Positions 8,316 through 14,587 of a DNA stretch of 64,000 nucleotides are shown in pieces. A program made the position numbers and the translations under genes. The stretch covers positions 3,905,554-3,969,553 of the forward strand of contig NZ_CP041372.2 in the NCBI RefSeq assembly GCF_006965545.2. The letters run 5' to 3'. A model generated the notes under the pieces. That model had not been told where the DNA came from and did not search any database. It saw nothing but the letters and a program-made list of their open reading frames with translations. How positions within the stretch are numbered: the stretch's first letter is position 1; every line of letters starts with the position of its first letter. The stretch comes from Paenalkalicoccus suaedae (GTDB lineage: Bacteria > Bacillota > Bacilli > Bacillales > Salisediminibacteriaceae).

Positions 8316-8447
8316 ATGCCAAGTTATTCAGAAGCGTTATCGATTGTAATTAGCTGGGTCAGCCTTGTGATTACAATTGAGATAAAGCTTGACAGAAATT
8401 CACTAATTCCCCTCATAACTACTTTTATGAGGCGTAAACTATACTAA
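8316..8447 (+). CDS. Small type I toxin-like membrane peptide (holin-like toxin family, perhaps degenerate)
   Basis: The ORF encodes 43 residues starting MPSYSEALSIVISWVSLVI, which has the layout of TxpA/BsrG-like putative holin-like toxins: a short polar start with an E-A-L motif, then one hydrophobic span, then charged residues (IKLDRN). The strong GGAGG lies in a hairpin directly upstream, and TATAAT-like sequence (TACTATAAT, about 8265-8273) lies further up. The C-terminal part reads through a CCTCATAA/TTATGAGG hairpin that in relatives would be the terminator, so the natural stop after LDRN may have been lost. It is antisense to the leader of the reverse transcriptase gene. Confidence 0.4.
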   Translation: MPSYSEALSIVISWVSLVITIEIKLDRNSLIPLITTFMRRKLY

Positions 8448-8549
8448 TTTTACCATTTAATGTAGAAGCAGTCAAACTATATTAAACAAATAGTAGAAAA
8501 TTCTCTCAATAGTTATATTTCCTAAATTTATCACTTACATAATAAAATT

Positions 8550-8578
8550 CATTTAATAATAATGAGTTTCACCGTCAA
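8550..8578 (-). promoter_or_regulatory. Possible promoter for the RT leader
   Basis: On the minus strand TTGACG (8578-8573) is followed after 16-17 bases by TTAAAT or TAAATG. The -35 is near consensus, the -10 is weak. A transcript from here would give a leader of roughly 310 nt before the RT start. Confidence 0.4.
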
Positions 8579-8610
8579 CTAGTCTAAGTACGAATTTCAA
8601 AAGACTACTT

Positions 8611-9756
8611 TTAATCTTCTTTTTTCCAGTAATCAAAAAGAAAATTATTATACTCTTTTAAATTAGAAAAATAATACCTATCAGAAACTTCCATTTTTTC
8701 TCCTATCTCGGTATTCTCGCTATTACAGTTTGGACAAATAACAGATATTTCAATGCTTTCTAGACCTTTTACAATAACGTCATTAATTAAAATAGTTTTC
8801 AAACAATTATTACAGTTTACCTTAAATACAATAAACGTATAATTTTCGTTACTTTTTAAATTAGGAACCTCATTAGAAAAAATAATATTGATCATTTGTT
8901 GTATAGATTGTCGAAGCGCTACTAGGTTTTTTTCGAGTTTATTATCTATCTCTTTAAAAGAATACCATCCTTGTTGATTAATACTTACACCTTGGCCTGG
9001 AATAAAATCTAGTGGCGCCATGCTATATTTTGCTCCCAAGGATCTCCTATGAACTATCTCGTTTCTTAAAGCAATAATCTCTTTTGTCTCCTCTGAAAAA
9101 TAAATATCTAACAATGATTGTACTCTGTCGTTTAATGTATATTTTTGTTTTAGTATTTTTGTAAATACATTCTTCTTTTTATTAATTGAGATATTAAAAA
9201 GTCTATGTTCCCTTTCTAAAGATGGCATTATTTCTTCAATTCTTTTCTCAGGTAAAGGAGTTAACTTAATTTTATAACTATTTCCTTTTTTAACAAATTC
9301 GATATCATTACATTTTGCATAAATCATATTATCTCTAATATCGTTTCCAACTATTAAATCCGTTTGATAAAATTGACTTAGAATAATAAATAAATATTCC
9401 CAACTATTAGTAATCCTAGTTATAGCGTTTTCTACATAGTACGCATGTGTCCTCAAATTAAAATCTGTATTTCTAGTTATAGCTATACTTGTTGCTACTG
9501 AAATACATAAATCATTATTAAAATAGTGTTTTAATTCTTCAATTAATGGCTGACAATTCATTATCATACCAAAGTCGGTAGTAGTTTCCTTGTTTAACAA
9601 TGTAGGATGAAATTCATCTCGATATTTTAATAGTAGGTTTTCTACATTTTTTTTTACTTCGTTATCAAAAATAAATTCATTAATGTTAAAATTTTTATGT
9701 GTATTATAATCAGAGTTTCTATTTTTCTTGAAAAATTTCAATGCATACGCCCCCAT
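8611..9756 (-). CDS. HEPN-motif protein with C-terminal zinc ribbon
   Basis: The 381-residue protein contains RNEIVH at 231-236 within EIIALRNEIVHRRS, the R-N-x-x-x-H signature of HEPN domains, many of which are RNases acting in toxin-antitoxin and phage-defence systems. Its helical core spans about 70-290. The C terminus has two cysteine knuckles, Cys315/Cys318 (VNCNNC) and Cys341/Cys344 (CPNC), a likely zinc ribbon. The annotated ATG at 9756 has no ribosome site; TTG at 9741, behind GGGGGCG, is a plausible alternative start. The gene lies upstream of the RT on the same strand with no clear terminator between them, so it could be part of the same system. Exact family is not certain. Confidence 0.7.
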   Translation of the reverse strand: MGAYALKFFKKNRNSDYNTHKNFNINEFIFDNEVKKNVENLLLKYRDEFHPTLLNKETTTDFGMIMNCQPLIEELKHYFNNDLCISVATSIAITRNTDFNLRTHAYYVENAITRITNSWEYLFIILSQFYQTDLIVGNDIRDNMIYAKCNDIEFVKKGNSYKIKLTPLPEKRIEEIMPSLEREHRLFNISINKKKNVFTKILKQKYTLNDRVQSLLDIYFSEETKEIIALRNEIVHRRSLGAKYSMAPLDFIPGQGVSINQQGWYSFKEIDNKLEKNLVALRQSIQQMINIIFSNEVPNLKSNENYTFIVFKVNCNNCLKTILINDVIVKGLESIEISVICPNCNSENTEIGEKMEVSDRYYFSNLKEYNNFLFDYWKKED

Positions 9757-9861
9757 ATATAATAGAATTTATTTATTATTTTAATTTTAAATCTGTTACC
9801 CCTAATATTTTCAAAATATCTTTTACTACTCTAAATAAAGAAATACTTTACTTAATACGAT

Positions 9862-9882
9862 ATAGTTTCGGTTTTAAACTAT
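9862..9882. repeat. Inverted repeat in the HEPN/yjzC-like divergent region
   Basis: ATAGTTT and AAACTAT flank a seven-base spacer. It lies about 105 bases upstream of the HEPN gene start and could be an operator. The rest of 9757-10031 is AT-rich with no gene seen. Confidence 0.35.
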
Positions 9883-10031
9883 GAATATATTGCTATAGGA
9901 ATTACTAAAATAGATGGATTAAATATTCTCAAAATTATGTTTGGAATTTCCAATTGATCGTCCGAACTATATCTTTGTATGAGCCAATTAAACAGAAAAT
10001 GGTAGTATACTTGTAACGGAGGTGATAATCA

Positions 10032-10196
10032 ATGAGCAATTTAAAAAAGCCTGGTATGGATAATCAACCCCCTGGAAAGTATAAAGAAGTTGGTCCAAGA
10101 GGTGGTGAAGTCCATAAACCACGTATAGTTGAAATTGATAAAGGTGACCGTCTCCCACCAACACAGGAGAAAGGTAGAAAATGGAGTAAACAATGA
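10032..10196 (+). CDS. YjzC-like small protein
   Basis: A 54-residue protein starts at ATG behind a strong GGAGGTGAT. Its plan, a proline/glycine-rich start (LKKPGMDNQPPGKYKEVGPR) followed by a short beta region and a terminal tryptophan (GRKWSKQ), matches the small YjzC family of Bacillus, of unknown function. TATACT at about 10011 may be its -10. It stands between the AT-rich defence island and rlmH, and its own terminator follows 15 bases after the stop. Confidence 0.7.
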   Translation: MSNLKKPGMDNQPPGKYKEVGPRGGEVHKPRIVEIDKGDRLPPTQEKGRKWSKQ

Positions 10197-10210
10197 AAAT
10201 TATAATTTAA

Positions 10211-10257
10211 AAACCTCCTAAAACGCTATAAAATGAACGTTCTAGGTGGTTCTTTTT
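10211..10257 (+). terminator. Terminator of the yjzC-like gene
   Basis: AACCTCCTAAAACGC can pair, with three mismatches, with AACGTTCTAGGTGGTT, followed by CTTTTT. It also separates the gene from the convergent rlmH. Confidence 0.6.
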
Positions 10258-10267
10258 AAAACCTCAT

Positions 10268-10747
10268 TTACTTATGGTACGGTTCATTCCTCACGATCTT
10301 AAAAGCCCTATAAACCTGCTCCAACAACACGAGCTTCATAACCTGATGCGGAAATGTCATTTTCGAAAACGACAGTGCGTAGTTACTACGTTGCTTTACT
10401 TCGTCGCTTAAGCCTAAGGAGCCGCCGATCACGAATACGATCTTTGACTTGCCGTAGGTTGCGAGCTGGTCGATTTCTTTGGCTAGCTGCTCGGAAGTGA
10501 GCTGTTTGCCGTCGATTTCGAGTGTAATGACGTGGGTGTCTGGGGTTAGCTTGGCTAGGATGCGCTCGCCTTCCTTTTGTTTAACGATGTCCATGTCTGC
10601 TTCACTTAGGTTTTCCGGTGCTTTTTCGTCTGCGACTTCTACTAGATCGACGTTTGCGTATGCGCTGAGGCGCTTTGTGTATTCGGCGATGCCTAGCTTT
10701 AAATACTTTTCTTTGAGCTTTCCTACTGTTATGACGGTTATTTTCAT
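10268..10747 (-). CDS. rlmH: 23S rRNA (pseudouridine1915-N3)-methyltransferase RlmH
   Basis: The 159-residue protein is full length for RlmH. It starts [20 protein letters not shown] and carries the SPOUT-fold signature [13 protein letters not shown] (about 105-117) with the trefoil-knot region up to the conserved end [19 protein letters not shown]. It uses S-adenosylmethionine to methylate pseudouridine 1915 of 23S rRNA in assembled ribosomes. The start is supported by GAGGG nine bases upstream. Its 3' end is the attachment site of SCC elements in staphylococci (orfX), and here it borders the defence island. Confidence 0.95.
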   Translation of the reverse strand: MKITVITVGKLKEKYLKLGIAEYTKRLSAYANVDLVEVADEKAPENLSEADMDIVKQKEGERILAKLTPDTHVITLEIDGKQLTSEQLAKEIDQLATYGKSKIVFVIGGSLGLSDEVKQRSNYALSFSKMTFPHQVMKLVLLEQVYRAFKIVRNEPYHK

Positions 10748-10911
10748 GTGTCTTCCCTCGCTGTTAAATGATAGTTCTATGATACCATTTCTTTTCCTTA
10801 CATGCTGTCATTTTTCTTACATAATCGAGGTTTTTTGCTTCTTTTTCCGATTCTTCTCTCCTACTTATGCTTTATTTGGGTGAGAGTCTCCCCATTGTTT
10901 CTAAAAATAAA

Positions 10912-10952
10912 AAAAGCCGAAGCTGCGGAGTGACTCACAGCTTCGGCTTTTA
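10912..10952 (-). terminator. Strong terminator downstream of the SLH pseudogene
   Basis: A 13-bp perfect stem (AAAGCCGAAGCTG and its complement) has a 12-base loop. On the minus strand it is followed by TTTTTTTATTTTTAG, so it mainly ends transcription coming from the pseudogene. Confidence 0.85.
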
Positions 10953-10959
10953 GTGGTTC

Positions 10960-11256
10960 CTATTTCGTTACTAGTAGGTTATAGATAATCTGGCTGTTCT
11001 CTGCGCGAGTAGCGCGGTCCTTAGGTGCAAACATGGCGTTTGCTCTACCTTGGACGAGCGACAGGTCACTTGCGAGTTGTACGTAATCCTTGGCCCATGG
11101 GCTCACCGCTTCAGAGTCATTAAATGTGGTATCCGTGCTCGTTACGTCTGTATCGCCGTGCAGGTGCTTATGTGCTTACAAAATCATAGCGGCCATTTCT
11201 TCACGAGTGATGAGCTCGTGAGGCGCGAATGTGTCTTTGTCGTAGTCGATGGATGT
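10960..11256 (-). pseudogene. Remnant of an S-layer homology (SLH) domain protein
   Basis: Read on the minus strand, the frame gives DYDKDTFAPHELITREEMAAM, then an in-frame TAA at 11176-11178, then AHKHLHGDTDVTSTDTTFND and on to SPWAKDYVQLASDL, ending at a TAG at 10960. These are two successive SLH modules (ITREEMA and FNDxxxxSPWAKDYV are hallmarks), the C-terminal anchor of surface proteins bound to pyruvylated wall polymer. The frame is closed upstream by another stop at 11257-11259, and no signal peptide or full-length gene remains. The stretch 11260-11579 holds no gene I can support. Confidence 0.85.
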
Positions 11257-11579
11257 TTACATGTTGGTACCTTTATTTCTATATGAATCTTATACTTTTG
11301 AAAATGTATAGGAAAATTTCACACAATAAGCATTCTCATATGGGCTCAACTAATATCTTAATGTCTTATTTTGTCGAATTTATTTCTTAAAAAGTCATAT
11401 AAAAAGAAAATACCCCTGTGTCTTAGGAAAGTTTTCTCATCTATTTTAAAGGTGTCGCTATTTTATTTTCTATAAATCACATTCCTATCAAGAATCTCAG
11501 CACTAGTAAAAAGAAATATATGGTGTTTCTGTCAAAAAGCAAATATGATAAGGTTAGGGGTAGCAAGGGGGTTATAGCT

Positions 11580-12077
11580 ATGAAGAAAGTTGTGGTAGCA
11601 GGTCTTATTATCCTGCTAGCCATTGGAGCATATTGGGGACGTGGGCTCCTGCCTGGAGATCAGTTGAAGCAGGATATTGTCGTTGCGCAGGTTGCGAGCT
11701 ATATGGAAATTCAGGAAGCGCTAGTGCATATGGAAGATAGCATGGAGTCTAGTGCTAATTTTGAGGACAATTGGCTGATAGCTTATCATCGTGCACAGTC
11801 CCTCCAAGCAATAAACAGCATTCCTCGTGATCAAGATGGTCTCGTTAATAGTGGATCTGGAACGCTACCTTTCGAGGTGCGTAGTCAGCTTGAAGAAATT
11901 CGGCGGATGGATCTGAGCGATGACAATTTATTGGTTACTATTGAAACGTTGCGTGGCAGGATTGATGCCTTCCTAAACGAGATGGGGACGGTAAGCGACA
12001 TTCGCAACGAATATACACCTTCAAGCGTATTAATAGAGCGGATGGAGCGTGCGGAAGTTATTGATGGGATTTATTAA
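11580..12077 (+). CDS. Small secreted or membrane-anchored protein of unknown function
   Basis: A start at ATG 11580 behind AAGGGGGTTATAGCT is preferred over an in-frame codon 60 bases upstream, because the product then begins with a signal anchor: MKKVVVAGLIILLAIGAYWG. The remaining 140 residues are acidic and helical (VASYMEIQEALVHMEDSMES and after), without cysteines or known motifs. It is followed 37 bp later by a small membrane-protein gene on the same strand, and the two share a terminator, so they form a two-gene operon. Function unknown. Confidence 0.75.
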   Translation: MKKVVVAGLIILLAIGAYWGRGLLPGDQLKQDIVVAQVASYMEIQEALVHMEDSMESSANFEDNWLIAYHRAQSLQAINSIPRDQDGLVNSGSGTLPFEVRSQLEEIRRMDLSDDNLLVTIETLRGRIDAFLNEMGTVSDIRNEYTPSSVLIERMERAEVIDGIY

Positions 12078-12114
12078 GAAAATCACTATATATTCTAAGA
12101 GGAGATAAGATCAA

Positions 12115-12372
12115 ATGAAGCATGTTGTTATTTTTTTCGTTGCAGCACTTGTTGGGGCACTAGCTATTCTTGTTGTTAGTCAGCTCGACTATTTAGCTTT
12201 TGTATTACCTGTTATTTTGATGTTTTTGTATCCGCTGATCATTGTAACAATTATCATCCTTGTCATTATGTTTGCCCTACGATTATTAAAGCTTCAGGAA
12301 GAGCGCAATGAGCTACTGCGCGATATCCTGCGAGATCAGCAACAACAAAAGAATGAGCACAGTGCCGAGTAA
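12115..12372 (+). CDS. Small two-span membrane protein
   Basis: The 85-residue protein starts behind AGAGGAGATAAGATCAA. Hydrophobic segments fall at about 3-22 and 26-61, followed by a charged tail (LKLQEERNELLRDILRDQQQ) likely facing the cytoplasm. No family recognised. It is the second gene of an operon with the anchored protein upstream. Confidence 0.7.
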   Translation: MKHVVIFFVAALVGALAILVVSQLDYLAFVLPVILMFLYPLIIVTIIILVIMFALRLLKLQEERNELLRDILRDQQQQKNEHSAE

Positions 12373-12390
12373 TGGAGCTGTGCTCTTTTT
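12355..12390 (+). terminator. Terminator overlapping the end of the small membrane-protein gene
   Basis: GAGCACAG and CTGTGCTC form an eight-base-pair stem followed by TTTTT. The left arm is inside the last codons of the upstream gene. Confidence 0.8.
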
Positions 12391-12403
12391 GATTAAGTTA
12401 TCG

Positions 12404-12823
12404 TTATTCTAGTAGGGACTGTATCGCTGAGGCATCGCTTTCGGTCAACGTGTACACTGTATGCGTATCATCTTTATCCATCATAGATCCAGTCTCCTCA
12501 CCGATCCATAAAAACAGCTCGTCTGTTACCTCACCATCCTCGTTTATAAAATGAACCTCGTAGTCTGGCTCTGCCATGTCAACAACTCCGTCTACACGAT
12601 CAGCCGAGCGAGCTGCATTTCTAAATACAGTTATATCCTCACTGGCTGAAAATGTCTCAACTAATTCTAGATTTCCGGACTGAAAGTTTGTCGTTTCGTA
12701 CAGCACGATTTCACTCGTACTTAATGATATTGGAACTCCACTAAACGAAGGTAAAGACGTGGTGCAGGCGGACAGAATAGCGAAGCTCAAAATGAAAATA
12801 CTTATCCGATACATATACTTCAT
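12404..12823 (-). CDS. Hypothetical lipoprotein
   Basis: The ATG at 12823 follows GGAGGGCGTCGCAAT, which decides the start over an upstream TTG. The product begins MKYMYRISIFILSFAILSAC, a clear lipoprotein signal peptide with lipobox LSAC, so it should be lipid-anchored at the outer face of the membrane. The mature part of about 120 residues is acidic and contains no motif I recognise (VHFINEDGEVTDELFLWIGE in the middle). It stands alone, with its own start region upstream to 12900. Confidence 0.75.
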   Translation of the reverse strand: MKYMYRISIFILSFAILSACTTSLPSFSGVPISLSTSEIVLYETTNFQSGNLELVETFSASEDITVFRNAARSADRVDGVVDMAEPDYEVHFINEDGEVTDELFLWIGEETGSMMDKDDTHTVYTLTESDASAIQSLLE

Positions 12824-12906
12824 ATTGCGACGCCCTCCCTTCAAACTTGTTTGCTTAAATAGTTAGTCGCGCTAGTAACCGCTCCCGTTACACATACTGG
12901 AAATAA

Positions 12907-12940
12907 AAAAGACACATCGAAGAAATCCGACATGTCTCTA
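12907..12940 (-). terminator. Terminator of the glycolipid-binding-like gene
   Basis: On the minus strand GACATGTCG pairs with CGATGTGTC around a short loop (one mismatch), followed by TTTTTTATTT. Confidence 0.7.
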
Positions 12941-12949
12941 GCAATAATT

Positions 12950-12963
12950 ATTCCCCGGGAAAT
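12950..12963. promoter_or_regulatory. Possible Noc-binding site (NBS-like palindrome)
   Basis: ATTCCCCGGGAAAT differs at one position from the Noc consensus ATTTCCCGGGAAAT. Noc is encoded in this window and spreads on DNA from such sites to keep the division ring off the nucleoid. It lies just after the stop end of the minus-strand gene at 12965. Confidence 0.4.
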
Positions 12964-12964
12964 A

Positions 12965-13501
12965 TCATCGTTTTATCGGAGAATCAAGCTCGAATTCCCC
13001 TGGATAGCTGACGACTAACCCGAGTTCATTTACCGTAATCTCCGTTTGATAGCTCTCCGTTTCATAGGAGAACACCCGATTTTCTCCCTCATCGCGAAGG
13101 TAGGTGTAGGTCTGCTCGACAGGCTTGAAGGTAAAATCCTCGGCATCAATATACACCATTGTGAGCGTTCGCTCCTGGCCCCGCTCCCAATCAAGGCGGT
13201 TGATCGGCAGGGAATTGGTAAACGGTGTGATCGAGATATCAATATCGATGGCGCCCGCAAGCTCAGGGAGCTGCTCCCCATCTGCATCCAGCCACTCTCC
13301 CTCTGCAGGCGACTGCAGTATGAGTGCATGCTTGTTCACAAGCTCCAGCCGGACGGAGGTAACACGCCACCCATCAAACATGATCGTATAATGATACGTC
13401 CCCCTGCGCAAAATCACGCTACTCGACGCATAGTCAAACTCCTTGATCCGAATTCCCTCTAGCGCCATCTCGCGCACATTACGCCAATACACATCAAGCA
13501 T
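12965..13501 (-). CDS. Putative glycolipid-binding domain protein (DUF1089-like)
   Basis: The product of about 178 residues contains the features of the putative glycolipid-binding family: GTYHYTIMFDGWRVTSVRL near 35, a GEWLD step, the DIDISITPFTNSLPINRL block near 87-104, then EQTYTYLRDEGENRVFSYE and a final LGLVVSYPGEFEL. The family is a beta-barrel-like fold of poorly known role. ATG 13501 (MLDVYWRN) is preferred because GAGGAG lies seven bases before it; an ATG six bases upstream is too close to the ribosome site. It is downstream of a TPR gene on the same strand, 48 bp apart, and probably in one operon. Confidence 0.75.
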   Translation of the reverse strand: MLDVYWRNVREMALEGIRIKEFDYASSSVILRRGTYHYTIMFDGWRVTSVRLELVNKHALILQSPAEGEWLDADGEQLPELAGAIDIDISITPFTNSLPINRLDWERGQERTLTMVYIDAEDFTFKPVEQTYTYLRDEGENRVFSYETESYQTEITVNELGLVVSYPGEFELDSPIKR

Positions 13502-13549
13502 ATACATGCTCCTCTCTATCTCTATGTGGAAAATAGGGTAAATGCCTTG

Positions 13550-14047
13550 CTAAGACGAAGCATCTCCCCACGTTTGATCCAGTTTGTCTGCATAAAAGGT
13601 AATCGCCTTTGCATAAGCCTGCACCGATTCCTCGTTAGAGGTGGTTGCAAGTAGCTTCAGCAGGAGCTCCATAGCAGCTTGGTTTCGGCCAAGATTGTAA
13701 AGCGTCATCGCATAAAACACCGCAATATCCGCTGCATCAGGGAACGTTTTGAGCCCCTCCTGCAACACACGCTCCGACTCTGTATACTCACCAAGCGTCC
13801 GATACGTACTACCTAATCCAACATATGCACCACGAAGCTCGTCTAGACTAAGTCCACCAAGCTTAATCGCCCGCTCATAATACGGTACCGCCGCACGCTC
13901 CTCACCAAGCACATCAAAGCTCCACGCACACTGGTACTGTAGGCTTGCATCATGAGGATTGGCTTTAGTAAGCTTCCGTAAGAGTTCGTTTGATTTGTTT
14001 AGGTTACCTTCCGAACGAAGGTTTAGAGCGTCTTCTATGGTAGACAT
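13550..14047 (-). CDS. Tetratricopeptide repeat protein
   Basis: About 165 residues with three to four TPR units: ALNLRSEGNLNKSNELLRKL, then SLQYQCAWSFDVLGEERAAV, YVGLGSTYRTLGEYTESERV, and VFYAMTLYNLGRNQAAMELL, each with the small-residue/aromatic pattern of TPR helices. Such proteins are protein-protein adaptors; small Bacillus members with this plan are uncharacterised. The start ATG at 14047 fits AAGGTG nine bases upstream; an earlier ATG at 14056 overlaps the ribosome site. Cytoplasmic, no signal peptide. Confidence 0.8.
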   Translation of the reverse strand: MSTIEDALNLRSEGNLNKSNELLRKLTKANPHDASLQYQCAWSFDVLGEERAAVPYYERAIKLGGLSLDELRGAYVGLGSTYRTLGEYTESERVLQEGLKTFPDAADIAVFYAMTLYNLGRNQAAMELLLKLLATTSNEESVQAYAKAITFYADKLDQTWGDASS

Positions 14048-14202
14048 GTTTCCCATCACCTTATCGTTTCAAATTTTTATATTCTATAACTCATCTTACC
14101 ATTTTTAACCGCCCAAGGTGATAATAATTTCACTCCGAGAGTCCCTATATTTTATCGCGTCACCGAAGCGATGCGGTGTGGTATATTGCTTACAAACGGT
14201 AA

Positions 14203-14515
14203 GTGTGTTCAACTTCTCGCTGCTTTTGCTAAAGTGTGTTTATGTTCTTCGATAATGCGTTCAACTTCTCTCGAAATTCCGCAAAGTGTGTTCACGTTCT
14301 CCAACAATGCGTTCAACTTCCCTAAGCTCGTCCTCCCCACATACACAGTCCGCCAACCAGGGACCCACCCATTGCCCAACTGCCACTTATCAAAGCCCCA
14401 CGTGGAGGTAGCACATCGGGCAACTTGAGGTTTTGTGTTTGGTAACTCGTCGATTTCTCGATTCCGTGTTTGGTATCTCTGCATCTGTGTTTGGTTTCCG
14501 CTTCTACCATAAAGA
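14203..14515 (+). repeat. Degenerate intergenic word repeats (GTGTTCAAC / GTGTTTGGT)
   Basis: The 540 bases between the TPR gene and the photolyase hold two short word arrays. In the first (14203-14325) GTGTGTTCAACTTCT, GTGTGTTTATGTTCT, GCGTTCAACTTCT, GTGTGTTCACGTTCT and GCGTTCAACTTCC recur. In the second (about 14431-14510) GTGTTTGGT occurs three times, two of them 21 bases apart. No gene is supported here. The style resembles the 21-bp arrays elsewhere in the window. Confidence 0.6.
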
Positions 14516-14587
14516 GTGTTCCTCACTTGATCTTACCCTTCAACATACGGTACGTTAAAGGTACTACACACGATGGAGGGTCCTGCC

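Larger units (their letters stand above)
8223..8549 (-). ncRNA. Candidate structured leader/template RNA of the reverse transcriptase
   Basis: The minus-strand sequence upstream of the RT has four hairpins: CCTCATAA/TTATGAGG (8410-8432), ATTGTAAT/ATTACAAT with an inner GCTG/CAGC (about 8342-8378), CTTGG/CCAAG (8301-8324) and TATACTA/TAGTATA (8263-8279). No protein-coding frame with a start signal is seen on this strand. Defence RTs of the DRT2 type and retrons use an RNA encoded directly upstream of the RT as template. The position and size of this leader fit that plan. It overlaps, in antisense, a small toxin-like ORF, so part of the structure may serve that gene instead. Confidence 0.45.
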
